Below the pieces are notes generated by a model. The model had not been told where the DNA came from and ran no database searches. It saw nothing but the letters and a program-made list of their open reading frames with translations. The translations under genes were made by a program, and so were the position numbers. A DNA stretch of 51,398 bases, taken from an uncultured Arenicella sp. (GTDB lineage: Bacteria > Pseudomonadota > Gammaproteobacteria > Arenicellales > Arenicellaceae). The DNA is taken from positions 1-51,398 of the forward strand of contig CALKRK010000060.1 in assembly GCA_937989675.1 (NCBI GenBank). The letters are read 5' to 3'. The first letter of the stretch is position 1. Each line of letters opens with the position of its first letter. Positions 8,334 through 16,642 of the stretch are shown here, piece after piece.

Positions 8334-9263
8334 ATGAAAAAAGACATACAAATCAGCGAAGTAGGACCAAGAGACGGTTTACAAAGCGTCACATCCATTA
8401 TGCCGACCGACGCGAAAAAACGATGGATAAAAGCCCAATTTGAAGCAGGCACTACCGAAATTGAGGTTGGATCTTTTGTGCCTGCATCACTCTTGCCACA
8501 AATGGCAGATACGGCTGAAGTCACTCGTTATGCAAGCTCGCTAGAGGGGCTCGACGTAGCGGTGCTCGCCCCCAATTTATACGGTGTAAAGGCGGCGGCT
8601 GAAAACGGCGCGCACAAAATTTCAATCCCATTTTCGATGAGTGAGTCACACTCCGTTAAAAACGTTAGAAAAACACACTCGCAGATGTTGGAAGAAATAG
8701 CGCGTTGTTCAGAATTTATTCAATCACTCGGTGAACAACGCCCAATGCTCGAGGTAGGCTTATCAACCGCATTTGGTTGCTCGATTGAGGGTGCGGTGCC
8801 TGAGTCACGCGTGATAGCAATGGCTGAAGAAGTGATTAAACTAGGTGTCGACGAAGTTGGCTTATCAGATACAACCGGCGTCGGTAACCCCCGTCAATTG
8901 AAGCGCTTAGCCGAAGGTATCTGGCAACACTGCGGCCGAGAAAAACTGAATGGTGCTCACCTACACAACACTCGTGGGCAGGGCTTAGCGGTAGCGCTTA
9001 TGGCCGTTGAGATAGGGATGACAACACTTGATAGTTCCTTGGGCGGGCTGGGCGGTTGCCCCTTCGCGCCTGGTGCCAGCGGTAATATCGTTACCGAAGA
9101 CTTGGTATTTATGCTTGAATCCATGGGTTTGAACACTGGTATAGACATAGAAAAGCTGATCGAGGTAAGGACGCTGGTACAAGCCGCCCTTCCCGACGAA
9201 ACCTTATATGGTTTTACACCCGACGCAGGTACACCGCTAGGCTGGCCATACGGAGAAAATTAA
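8334..9263 (+). CDS. HMG-CoA lyase-like enzyme (HMGL family)
   Basis: This enzyme of about 309 residues belongs to the HMGL/DRE-TIM aldolase-lyase family, which cleaves hydroxymethylglutaryl-CoA or similar thioesters. EVGPRDGLQ near residue 9 supplies the metal-binding Asp. HLHNTRGQ near residue 205 has the two metal-binding His but NTR in place of the more usual DTY. GGLGGCPFAPGASGN near residue 236 carries the catalytic Cys loop. The ATG at 8334 is chosen over a TTG 27 bases upstream, because the family starts close to this residue. The aldehyde dehydrogenase follows after 2 bases, so the two are translated as an operon. The true substrate may differ from HMG-CoA. Confidence 0.88.
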   Translation: MKKDIQISEVGPRDGLQSVTSIMPTDAKKRWIKAQFEAGTTEIEVGSFVPASLLPQMADTAEVTRYASSLEGLDVAVLAPNLYGVKAAAENGAHKISIPFSMSESHSVKNVRKTHSQMLEEIARCSEFIQSLGEQRPMLEVGLSTAFGCSIEGAVPESRVIAMAEEVIKLGVDEVGLSDTTGVGNPRQLKRLAEGIWQHCGREKLNGAHLHNTRGQGLAVALMAVEIGMTTLDSSLGGLGGCPFAPGASGNIVTEDLVFMLESMGLNTGIDIEKLIEVRTLVQAALPDETLYGFTPDAGTPLGWPYGEN

Positions 9264-9265
9264 TT

Positions 9266-10693
9266 ATGACTATTCTAGATGTTCGCAACCCTCGAAATGG
9301 CAAGATTGACTACCAAGTTCCTGCGCTTGACACCAATCAAATTAACCGCTTAGCAGGCCAGTTACGAGTAGAACAATCAAACTGGCTAGCCATTGGCATT
9401 GCGCAGCGGTGCAGCGTTCTCAAGCAATGGCAAAAAGCCATTACTGAGAATGCGGAAGCAATAATTGAGGCCCTCTGCATAGACACCGGCCGTCGTGTCA
9501 TTTCAGAGTTTGAAGTGTATGGCCTAATTGGCATGATTGACCGCTGGGTGGAACGCGCCCCAGAATTACTTGAACCCAATGCCAGCACTCCATCACGGAT
9601 GGCCCCTAGCGTTGAGGTCAGACACAAACTGGTGCCCTACTCACTGATTGGTGTAATCAGCCCCTGGAACTTTCCGTTAACTCTTTCGATGATCGACACC
9701 ATACCGGCCTTATTAACGGGTGCTTCGGTACTACTAAAGCCGAGTGAAGTCACTCCACGCTTTATAAAGCCTCTGCAGCAAACTATCGATCAAGTCGAGG
9801 GGCTCAAAGGCATTCTCAATATAGTCACCGGCGGGCCAGAAACTGGTATGGCCATTATAGATAATGTTGACGCCATCTGCTTTACAGGCAGCGTACCCAC
9901 CGGTCGTAAAGTTGGAATGCAAGCGGCTAAAAACTTTATCCCAGCTTTCTTAGAACTGGGCGGCAAAGACCCAGCTATCGTATTAGCATCAGCCGACATT
10001 GATAACGCTGCTAACGCAATTCTCAGAAGCGCCGCCGGCAGCACAGGCCAGGCCTGCCAGTCTCTAGAACGCATCTATGTACACGAGTCCGTCTTTGAAG
10101 AGTTCGTGAACGTTATTACAAGCAAAGCCAGCAATACTAAATACAACTGGCCAGACCTACATGAGGGCCAAATTGGCCCATTAATCTTCGCAGCTCAAGC
10201 GGAAAAGATAGGCGCACAATTAGCTCAGGCCGTCGAATCCGGGGCCAAGGTTCATTGTGGAGGCAAAATCGAGCATCATGATGGCGGCTGCTGGATTGCT
10301 CCAACCGTAGTTACCAGTGTTGATCACTCCATGGCGTTAATGACCGAGGAGACCTTCGGGCCGGTCATTCCAGTCATGCCGTTTCAATCAACCGAAGAAG
10401 CAATACAGCTTGCTAACGACTCTATCTACGGTTTATCTGGCGCAGTATTCGGAAGTGATGAAGAAGAAATCAATACCGTTGCAGAGCAAATTGAAGTTGG
10501 TGCAGTCAGTATTAACGACGCCAGCTTAACGGCTTTGGTTAACGACGCCGAGAAGAATTCATTCAAGCTATCAGGCACGGGTGGGTCGCGCATGGGAGAA
10601 AGCGGCTTTACACGATTTCTTCGCAAACGAGCCATTTTGCAACAAACGAGTAAAGCTAGCGCAATTTCTCTTTTTAGCGAGAAAAAACCTTAG
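9266..10693 (+). CDS. NAD(P)-dependent aldehyde dehydrogenase
   Basis: This 475-residue protein is a standard ALDH superfamily member. It oxidises an aldehyde to an acid with NAD(P). Visible motifs are SPWNFPLTLS, LLKPSEVTP, FTGSVPTGRKVG, the base-containing LELGGKDPAIV (Glu about 230) and the nucleophile region GSTGQACQSLERI (Cys about 264). The conserved EETFGPVIPVMPF block follows near residue 362. Immediate coupling with the HMG-CoA-lyase-like gene suggests that the aldehyde is a product or precursor in the same catabolic route. A terminator lies 50 bases downstream. Confidence 0.93.
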   Translation: MTILDVRNPRNGKIDYQVPALDTNQINRLAGQLRVEQSNWLAIGIAQRCSVLKQWQKAITENAEAIIEALCIDTGRRVISEFEVYGLIGMIDRWVERAPELLEPNASTPSRMAPSVEVRHKLVPYSLIGVISPWNFPLTLSMIDTIPALLTGASVLLKPSEVTPRFIKPLQQTIDQVEGLKGILNIVTGGPETGMAIIDNVDAICFTGSVPTGRKVGMQAAKNFIPAFLELGGKDPAIVLASADIDNAANAILRSAAGSTGQACQSLERIYVHESVFEEFVNVITSKASNTKYNWPDLHEGQIGPLIFAAQAEKIGAQLAQAVESGAKVHCGGKIEHHDGGCWIAPTVVTSVDHSMALMTEETFGPVIPVMPFQSTEEAIQLANDSIYGLSGAVFGSDEEEINTVAEQIEVGAVSINDASLTALVNDAEKNSFKLSGTGGSRMGESGFTRFLRKRAILQQTSKASAISLFSEKKP

Positions 10694-10742
10694 ATAACAT
10701 TTCTCTACCTCCCTCCAAGCCAATTTCACTGATTAGAATCGC

Positions 10743-10775
10743 AAAAGGCATCGTCATATTAGGCGATGCCTTTTT
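10743..10775 (+). terminator. Rho-independent terminator after the aldehyde dehydrogenase
   Basis: The stem AAAAGGCATCG / CGATGCCTTTT (10743-10753 with 10764-10774) encloses a 10-base loop and ends in five T residues. It is placed 50 bases past the stop codon of the aldehyde dehydrogenase. Confidence 0.85.
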
Positions 10776-10852
10776 CAGTTTATGCGGATAACTTTCATTT
10801 TTACACAACGCGAAGCTCACTCAATTTAAATGAATTTTCTTACAAATGTAAC

Positions 10853-10877
10853 GCAAACCACAAAATGTATGGTTTGC
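10853..10877. promoter_or_regulatory. Perfect inverted repeat, operator candidate
   Basis: GCAAACCA and TGGTTTGC are perfect complements separated by 9 bases, in AT-rich non-coding DNA. The sequence ATGTAACGC overlaps its left edge and recurs at 11231. The geometry suits a dimeric regulator; no target gene is adjacent. Confidence 0.3.
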
Positions 10878-11013
10878 CCCTAACTGAACAAAATACGTCA
10901 CTGACCAGGCTCACTCTTAACAACAATTACAATATTAAGACACTCAAAATAAACATTTAAAATCAATAACTTAACTCCAAATAAAAATAATTGTTAACTC
11001 ATTCAACGAAGCT

Positions 11014-11041
11014 TTGTTCTGATTGATATCAGGCGTATAAC
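11014..11041 (+). promoter_or_regulatory. Sigma-70-like promoter of the candidate small RNA
   Basis: TTGTTC (11014-11019) and TATAAC (11036-11041) are separated by 16 bases. The -10 box is good and the -35 box weak. Transcription would begin near 11048 and would end at the strong terminator at 11203. Confidence 0.35.
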
Positions 11042-11099
11042 TACAGTCAAGCAAGCATACACAACAGCTTGATTAACAGAATTTACTCCCTAGGTTTGC

Positions 11100-11138
11100 G
11101 GAACGGGTTGGAACGGGTTGGAACGGGTTGGAACGGGT
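11100..11138 (+). repeat. Tandem repeat (GGAACGGGTT), about 3.9 copies
   Basis: Four perfect head-to-tail decamers occupy 11100-11138, the last one base short. A 10-base period is about one helical turn. Copy number could vary between strains by slippage. Confidence 0.95.
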
Positions 11139-11168
11139 GTTAAGGGCTTGTCTTACCCAGGACTAAAG

Positions 11169-11203
11169 ATACCGATTGGTGTGGGGCCAATCGGTATTTT
11201 TTT
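11169..11203 (+). terminator. Strong Rho-independent terminator of the candidate small RNA
   Basis: An 11-bp perfect stem (ATACCGATTGG with CCAATCGGTAT) around the 7-base loop TGTGGGG is followed by seven T residues. No coding gene lies within 470 bases upstream on this strand, so it must end a non-coding transcript or be residual. Confidence 0.85.
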
Positions 11204-11230
11204 GCTCATCACAAATCAAAGCATTTCAAT

Positions 11231-11270
11231 ATGTAACGCGAATGTAAACTTTTAGGCTAAATCGTTACAT
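11231..11270. promoter_or_regulatory. Inverted repeat upstream of the VWA gene
   Basis: ATGTAACG (11231-11238) and CGTTACAT (11263-11270) are perfect complements 24 bases apart, 79 bases upstream of the VWA protein start. A further direct copy of ATGTAACGC occurs at 10846. This may be a paired regulatory site for the VWA gene. Confidence 0.3.
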
Positions 11271-11348
11271 CTTTGCGCCTTACGATAGATTGCTTGCAAC
11301 GCTAACTTATCTCTCAACAACAACTGGTGTTAACCAATGGGAGATAAC

Positions 11349-12560
11349 ATGTTCAAAAAACACTCTAAACAGCCAACTATAAAACACACAGCACTCACCC
11401 TTGCCATTGCTTGCTTAGTCGGCGGCGCACCCTCACACGAGGCATTAGCAAAGTCAATATCCGCAGAACAATCTACTTCTGTGCAGGCAACCACGCGTAT
11501 CGCTCGAGGGCCTAGGATTCAACTGGCTATTTTACTCGACACCAGTAGTTCTATGGACGGTTTGATCGACCAAACTCGCAACCAGCTCTGGAGCGTAGTA
11601 AATGAATTCTCCACCGCCAAACGAAACGGCCAAACCCCAACCCTGGAAGTTGCCTTATTCGAATACGGCAATAACAACCTTTCAAAAAGTTCTGGTTACA
11701 TCCGTAAACTTAATCACTTTACTGGCGAGTTGGATCGAATCTCGGAAGGCCTGTTTTCACTACAAACCAGCGGTGGCGACGAGTTTTGCGGTATGGCCGT
11801 ACAAACGGCTGTTGACTCATTGCAATGGAGCCAATCAAACAACGACATCAAAATCATTTTTATTGCTGGCAATGAGCCATTCACCCAAGGGCCTGTAAAT
11901 TATAAACAAGCGATATCCTTAGCCAAACAACAAGGCATTGCGGTGAACACTATTTTTGCTGGCGATCACCAAAGCGGAGTCAGTGGAGGTTGGCAAACTG
12001 GTGCTCAACTTGCGGGCGGAGACTATATGAGCATTGACGCTAACCGCGCCATCGTGCACATAGAGGCACCGCAAGACAAAGAAATTGCCCGTTTAAACAA
12101 CGAATTGAATAAAACTTATGTACCTTATGGTGCTTTGGGCAAAGACAGCGCAGCTCGCCAAGTTGAGCAAGACCAAAAGAACAGCTCAATTTCTCCGGCC
12201 TTGCTTGCCAAGCGCGCAAAATCAAAATCATCTTCGTACTACAGCAACAGTAAATGGGATTTAGTCGACGCAATCAATGACGGAGAAATACAGGAAGCTG
12301 AGCTCGCTGAACTCAAGGAAGACCAACTACCCGAGCCGATGAAAAATATGGATGCCGAACAACGTAAAGATTACGTCGCCAAGCAAACCCAGGAACGCAA
12401 ACGGGTAAAAGCCGAAATTGCCAAACTCAGTGATGAGCGAGATCAATTCGTTAAAAAGAAAAAGCAAGAACAAAGCGAAGAATCTGCAAGTATGAGCGAT
12501 GCCTTATCGCAGGCGGTAAAAAAACAAGCGAGTAACAAAGGCTTTGAACTAGGCAGTTAG
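11349..12560 (+). CDS. Secreted von Willebrand factor type A domain protein
   Basis: The 403-residue protein starts at the second ATG, which has GGGAGA four bases upstream; the first ATG (11337) overlaps that site. A signal peptide (residues 1-35, ending EALA) precedes a VWA domain from about residue 56. This has an intact metal-ion site: DTSSS at 64-68, an SGGDEFCG loop near 140 and FIAGNEPFTQG near 175. From about residue 250 the chain becomes Lys/Glu/Gln-rich and probably coiled-coil (ERKRVKAEIAKLSDERDQF). VWA domains mediate metal-dependent protein binding; the partner is unknown. It is a single-gene unit ended by a good terminator. Confidence 0.85.
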   Translation: MFKKHSKQPTIKHTALTLAIACLVGGAPSHEALAKSISAEQSTSVQATTRIARGPRIQLAILLDTSSSMDGLIDQTRNQLWSVVNEFSTAKRNGQTPTLEVALFEYGNNNLSKSSGYIRKLNHFTGELDRISEGLFSLQTSGGDEFCGMAVQTAVDSLQWSQSNNDIKIIFIAGNEPFTQGPVNYKQAISLAKQQGIAVNTIFAGDHQSGVSGGWQTGAQLAGGDYMSIDANRAIVHIEAPQDKEIARLNNELNKTYVPYGALGKDSAARQVEQDQKNSSISPALLAKRAKSKSSSYYSNSKWDLVDAINDGEIQEAELAELKEDQLPEPMKNMDAEQRKDYVAKQTQERKRVKAEIAKLSDERDQFVKKKKQEQSEESASMSDALSQAVKKQASNKGFELGS

Positions 12561-12590
12561 TTAAAAAATTTGCAACAATCTCTATAATCA

Positions 12591-12627
12591 AATCGATGGC
12601 TTAATCGAATAGAGCCATCGATTTTTT
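12591..12627 (+). terminator. Rho-independent terminator after the VWA gene
   Basis: AATCGATGGCT (12591-12601) pairs with AGCCATCGATT (12613-12623) and six T residues follow. It lies 30 bases past the VWA stop codon and also in front of the converging cupin gene end. Confidence 0.88.
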
Positions 12628-12749
12628 GGTTATAAATACAGAAACCGGACTTAGGTTAAGAAACCCTACTCGAATTGACAGCTTCAGTGTTGAACTCAAC
12701 ATCACAAAATCGTATTACTCCTTTCGCTAAAGGCCTATCAGAGAAAAAA

Positions 12750-13118
12750 CTAAATCCAAACATCATTCTCAGCAGTTAGTTCACTGGCTTGAGCAACGCC
12801 AGTATTCTTCACATTACGCGGTTCGATGAGCATCATTTTGACCTCCTCCTGCGCGTAAGGCTTATGCTCAACACCTTTGGGTACCACAAACATTTCCCCC
12901 GGGCCTAATTCCACATGATCGTCACGAAAATCGATTCTTAGATTCCCTTCAATAACGATGAACGTTTCATCCGTGTCTGGGTGGTTATGAAAAACGAAAT
13001 CACCCTTAATCTTAACCAGCTTGAACTGGTAGTCATTCATTTCAGCGATCACTTTCGGAGACCAATGTTCGTCGATTCGCGAGAGCTTGTTCTCAAAATT
13101 AATCGGTTTATTCATCAT
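12750..13118 (-). CDS. Cupin-domain protein
   Basis: This is a 122-residue single-domain cupin. Motif 1 reads GDFVFHNHPDTDETFIVIEG (about residues 39-58), with both His and the Glu that bind a divalent metal. Motif 2 reads GEMFVVPKGVEHKPYA (about 74-89), with the third His. Such small cupins serve as dioxygenases, isomerases or sugar/antibiotic-binding proteins, so no reaction is assigned. It overlaps the upstream EamA gene by the 4-base ATGA, implying translational coupling. It is probably the last gene of a long minus-strand run. Confidence 0.85.
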   Translation of the reverse strand: MMNKPINFENKLSRIDEHWSPKVIAEMNDYQFKLVKIKGDFVFHNHPDTDETFIVIEGNLRIDFRDDHVELGPGEMFVVPKGVEHKPYAQEEVKMMLIEPRNVKNTGVAQASELTAENDVWI

Positions 13119-13963
13119 TCTATTTTTTGACTATGCTTGGCTAAAGTGAGTATCAGTATACCGCCTAGCACCAGCACTGAGGAGGCAAGCAAACGGCCGT
13201 CGATGATTTCATTCGCAAACAACACACCGCCAATAGCAGCAATCACCGGCACCAATAGTTGAATAACAGCCGCCTGTGTGGTGGAAAGCCCTCGTAACGC
13301 AGCATACCAAAGCGCATAACCTAAACCTGAAGTGAGTGCACCAGAAGCCACGGCAAGCAGAAAACCTTTTTGAGTGACCGCCAACTGTTCGTAGAACGGA
13401 ATAAGCAACAAAACGAGGAAGGGCAAAGAACGAACAAAATTTGACGTTGTGTCACCCAAAGCATCCTTTGACCCTAAACCCTTTAGAGTGTAACCAGCCC
13501 ATGCCGCACCGGATACAACCATCATAAGAAAACCAACGATGGAAGGCTTAGAAAGCTCTGGCCATAACAAAACCACCAGACCAATACACGCGATTATAAA
13601 ACCTGCCGTCTCTATGTGAGATAGGCGATTACCTTGGAGCCGATTAACGGAGATCATTGTTAACTGCACCGCACCAAATAAAATCAACGCTCCGGTTGCC
13701 GTGTCCAAAGTAATGTATGCAAACGAGAAAAGCGCCGCGTAAAGATACAGCCAAAACCCGCCAAACCAAGAACCCTTAGTCGCAATACTCTTAATCGAAC
13801 CTGAAAATAGGAGAATAGATAACAGCACCCCCGCCCCAGAAATTAGCCTAATAATGGTGAAACTCGTTGGGTCGATACTGCCATCAGCTAATGCCAAGCG
13901 ACACAAAACAGAGTTGCCCGCGAAAGCCAATAATGCAAATGCGGATAACAAAACGGTTCTCAT
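13115..13963 (-). CDS. EamA/DMT superfamily transporter, second of a pair
   Basis: About 282 residues with roughly ten hydrophobic helices arranged as two EamA repeats, the pattern of drug/metabolite transporters in the inner membrane. The ATG at 13963 forms a classic ATGA overlap with the stop of the upstream EamA gene; a GTG six codons earlier is possible but less convincing. The second repeat contains ALWYAALRGLSTTQAAVIQLLVPVIAA, typical of the family. Substrate unknown; metabolite export is the usual role. Coupling to the cupin gene and to another EamA gene suggests a related function, possibly a heteromeric pair. Confidence 0.85.
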   Translation of the reverse strand: MRTVLLSAFALLAFAGNSVLCRLALADGSIDPTSFTIIRLISGAGVLLSILLFSGSIKSIATKGSWFGGFWLYLYAALFSFAYITLDTATGALILFGAVQLTMISVNRLQGNRLSHIETAGFIIACIGLVVLLWPELSKPSIVGFLMMVVSGAAWAGYTLKGLGSKDALGDTTSNFVRSLPFLVLLLIPFYEQLAVTQKGFLLAVASGALTSGLGYALWYAALRGLSTTQAAVIQLLVPVIAAIGGVLFANEIIDGRLLASSVLVLGGILILTLAKHSQKIE

Positions 13964-14868
13964 ATGAGTAACTGGCTCCACAAACCAAGAAAAACACTCA
14001 CGCCAGCGAAGGTGAGTATGGCCCCAACAGTCTTTCGTTTGCTCATCGCTTCTTTAAGAAAAAGCCACGCCATGATCACGATAAAGATATTCGCGGTTTC
14101 GTTTAGCACAGACGCCACCGACGCATCCGCGTATTTAAACCCGCCTAACCAAAACAACATGGCGAAATAGGTTCCAAAAACACTAGCCAGCCCAATACTC
14201 CACCATCGATGCTCCCCTTCACGAATAACGGCCAGGGTCGACTTCAAGTGGCCTTTCAATACGAGATATAAAAGCATACCTGCAATACCCGCCATCATAC
14301 GAAGTGTCACCAACCAGAAGAAGCCATCGTTAACAAGGATAGGTTTCATCGCAACCACCCCAGCGGCAGTGAAAAACACAGAGCTGGCTGCAAATACAAC
14401 GCCCTTCAACAGAACCGCTCGATCTATCGTTTGGTAGTGCCGTTGATAAACCACGACCAATATTCCTGCCAGTACCATGACAAAACCCAGCCATTGCCAA
14501 GCAGCCAAGTGCTCACCAAGAAAAACGATGGATAGGATCACCACAAAAGGGCTATACAAACTTGCGACGATCGCGGTTCTACCTGCTCCAAGATAACGCA
14601 GAGCTTGCAAGTACCATGTATCGGCCACCGCAATCCCAATATACCCACTGGCAGCCAAAATAAACCAATCGATGTTCGTCAAGTTCGGTATTGTGACGCC
14701 TTCCACAAACAAGGCAGTAGGCAGCAAGAGAGCCAAACCGAGTACATTTTTGACTAGATTCAAGGTGTTTGCACTCATGCTTTCACCTACATATTTGTAG
14801 AGCACAACAGCGCTGGCCCACATCAGAGCGCAGGCAAGCGAATATACTTCACCAAGTCCTATTTGCAT
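13960..14868 (-). CDS. EamA/DMT superfamily transporter, first of a pair
   Basis: At 302 residues this has ten predicted membrane helices in two EamA domains. The first holds GYIGIAVADTWYLQALRYLGAG and the second NETANIFIVIMAWLFLKEAMSKRKTVGA, where the acidic residue-lysine pattern after the helix is usual for the family. It differs clearly from its downstream neighbour, so the two are not a recent duplication. The start lies 32 bases after the modC stop, so it may be read through from the molybdate genes. Probable metabolite exporter of unknown specificity. Confidence 0.87.
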   Translation of the reverse strand: MQIGLGEVYSLACALMWASAVVLYKYVGESMSANTLNLVKNVLGLALLLPTALFVEGVTIPNLTNIDWFILAASGYIGIAVADTWYLQALRYLGAGRTAIVASLYSPFVVILSIVFLGEHLAAWQWLGFVMVLAGILVVVYQRHYQTIDRAVLLKGVVFAASSVFFTAAGVVAMKPILVNDGFFWLVTLRMMAGIAGMLLYLVLKGHLKSTLAVIREGEHRWWSIGLASVFGTYFAMLFWLGGFKYADASVASVLNETANIFIVIMAWLFLKEAMSKRKTVGAILTFAGVSVFLGLWSQLLI

Positions 14869-14900
14869 ATTCCCCTGAACCCCAACCTTGTATTGATCAT

Positions 14901-15965
14901 TTATAAAAGCGCCACGCTTTTTGCTTGTATAAACACATCCAGCCCGACCTTCAAGCCCAATGCATCAACGGATTTTCTAGTCACCTTCGCCAATACCGGT
15001 ACACCGTTTGAATGTAATTTAATCGTCGCCTGAGCACCGTCGGTTTCGGATATTTCTCTTATCGTCGCTGGAAATATATTTAGAATGCTGGTGTCGGTCT
15101 GCGACTTGAGTGTCAAGCTAACGTCTTTAGCTAATACTCTCAATCGAACTTGAGTGCCAATTGCCAAGGATTTACGTGCCACCGAAAACTGACCAACAGC
15201 TGAATCAAGATAGGTCAGTTGATATGTATCATCATGCGCCGTTACTTGCGCGTCGACAATGGATTCCGCATCGAAGTCTTTTGCTAAAGATAAATCTAAT
15301 TGCGTTAGCATAGAAGGCGCATCTCCAGCAGCAACAATACCTTCAGGCTCCATTAACACCAGTGTGTCAGCTAACCGTGCCACCTCATCAAGCGAATGGC
15401 TCACATACACAATCGGCAAATTCAATTCAGCGACCATGCCTTCGATGTATGGCAAAATCTCTCGCTTCGCATTTCTATCCAGCGCCGATAATGGCTCATC
15501 CATCAATAGCAATTTAGGGCTAGCACACAACGCCCGAGCTATCGCCACTCGTTGTTGCTCACCGCCAGATAAGCCATCAACTCGCCGCTTGAGCAAGTTT
15601 GATAAGCTAAGCAATTTAATCGCTTGATCCAATTCAATACGGCGCTGCTCTACTGGAACCCGTTTAAACGCATAGTTTAAATTCTCAACCACGTTTAGGT
15701 GTGCGAAAAGTCGTGCCTCTTGAAAAACCATTGCAAGCTCCCGTTGATGCGTTGGCACAAAAACATCATCGGACTGCCACACAGAGTTATTAAAACTAAT
15801 CTGCCCGTGCGTCGCCTTGTCTAGACCAGCAATAGCGCGCAACAAACTGGTTTTACCACAACCTGATGGGCCATAGAGTGCCGACACTCCTTTTGGCGGC
15901 AACGACAAACTTGCATCCAAAGAAAATGCCTCACGCCCAACCCGGCATTTTAAGTCTAAGCTCAT
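14901..15965 (-). CDS. modC: Molybdate ABC transporter ATP-binding protein
   Basis: ModC powers molybdate uptake through ModB. The real start is the ATG at 15965, giving 354 residues and an ATGA overlap with modB; a longer frame adds 29 residues from inside modB. Seen motifs: Walker A GPSGCGKTSLL (about 32-42), signature LSGGEQQRVAIARAL (about 127), Walker B LLLMDEPLSALDR and the switch His in VYVSHSLDEV. The C-terminal 130 residues include a TOBE/MOP-like oxyanion-binding region (TIKLHSNGVPVLAKVTRKSV). Length and order modA-modB-modC match the family. Confidence 0.95.
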   Translation of the reverse strand: MSLDLKCRVGREAFSLDASLSLPPKGVSALYGPSGCGKTSLLRAIAGLDKATHGQISFNNSVWQSDDVFVPTHQRELAMVFQEARLFAHLNVVENLNYAFKRVPVEQRRIELDQAIKLLSLSNLLKRRVDGLSGGEQQRVAIARALCASPKLLLMDEPLSALDRNAKREILPYIEGMVAELNLPIVYVSHSLDEVARLADTLVLMEPEGIVAAGDAPSMLTQLDLSLAKDFDAESIVDAQVTAHDDTYQLTYLDSAVGQFSVARKSLAIGTQVRLRVLAKDVSLTLKSQTDTSILNIFPATIREISETDGAQATIKLHSNGVPVLAKVTRKSVDALGLKVGLDVFIQAKSVALL

Positions 15966-16642
15966 GTGCGCATTATCCGTAGCTGCCGGTTGCTGGCGTA
16001 AACCAATATTAACAACACAAAAGACAGTAACAACAAGCACCCAGCCAACCAATGCGCCTGTGTATACTCTAAACTCTCAACGTGTTCATAAATCGCAATT
16101 GAAGCAACTTGTGTTTCCCCAGGAATATTGCCACCGATCATTAGCACCACACCAAATTCGCCCAGCGTATGCGCAAAACCTAATACAGCGGCTGAGATAA
16201 AACCTGGGCGAGCTAGTGGTATAGCAATACTAAAAAATCGATCAAGCGGAGATGCACGCAGCGTTGCCGCCGCTTCTAGCGACTGGGAACTTATCATGGT
16301 AAACGCATTCTGCAGTGGCTGTATCACGAATGGTAGAGAGTAAATCACCGAGCCAATGACTAAGCCCATAAATGAAAAGGCCAGGGTCTCGCCAGTCACC
16401 GACATCATCAAACCACCAAACCAATTATTGGGGCTAAACGCTATCAACAAATAAAACCCCAATACAGTAGGCGGCAGCACTAGCGGCAACGCTACCAAAG
16501 CCTCAATTAGAAACTTGAATCGCCATTGAGATCGAGCTAACCACCATGCTAATGGCGTACCCAACAGCAACAGCAGGCCGGTACTAATGGCGGCTAGCTT
16601 GAGCGTTAATTGAAGTGCACTAATATCATCGGGTGAAAACAT
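15962..16642 (-). CDS. modB: Molybdate ABC transporter permease
   Basis: This is a 226-residue inner-membrane permease with five to six hydrophobic helices. The cytoplasmic EAA loop, which docks to ModC, is seen as EAAATLRASPLDRFFSIAIPLARPG near residue 125. LGFAHTLGEFGVVLMIGGNIPG near 155 is the typical ModB segment. Its ATG overlaps the modA stop by one base (TAATG), and its stop overlaps the modC start. It is co-expressed with modA and modC. Confidence 0.95.
   Translation of the reverse strand: MFSPDDISALQLTLKLAAISTGLLLLLGTPLAWWLARSQWRFKFLIEALVALPLVLPPTVLGFYLLIAFSPNNWFGGLMMSVTGETLAFSFMGLVIGSVIYSLPFVIQPLQNAFTMISSQSLEAAATLRASPLDRFFSIAIPLARPGFISAAVLGFAHTLGEFGVVLMIGGNIPGETQVASIAIYEHVESLEYTQAHWLAGCLLLLSFVLLILVYASNRQLRIMRT

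Larger units (their letters stand above)
11048..11203 (+). ncRNA. Candidate small RNA of about 155 nt with four GGA-containing units
   Basis: No protein-coding frame with a plausible start exists here. However, a promoter-like pair, a tandem GGAACGGGTT array and a textbook intrinsic terminator follow one another in the same direction. The array presents four evenly spaced GGA trinucleotides in a G-rich single-stranded-looking context. This recalls the repeated GGA sites by which CsrB/RsmY-type RNAs titrate CsrA, but the flanks (TTGGAAC) do not match the preferred ANGGA, so that role is speculative. The RNA does not resemble a class I can name. It lies between two + genes and is separated from both by terminator signals. 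Confidence 0.4.

Noticed and set aside
10766-10960. 64-codon open frame between the aldehyde dehydrogenase and the VWA gene
   Set aside because: Its ATG sits in the terminator stem, it has no ribosome site and the residue make-up is AT-driven without pattern.
11100-11138. CRISPR-like array
   Set aside because: The units are only 10 bases and have no spacers; it is a simple tandem repeat.
11100-11203. A confident CsrB/RsmY-type call for the small RNA
   Set aside because: The GGA trinucleotides are not in the preferred ANGGA context and hairpin loops presenting them are not evident, so only a weak resemblance is claimed.
14901-14925. Terminator at the end of modC (AAAAGCG-TGG-CGCTTTT)
   Set aside because: The stem is 7 bp with a 3-base loop, overlaps the modC stop region, and lacks a T run, so it is not a credible intrinsic terminator.
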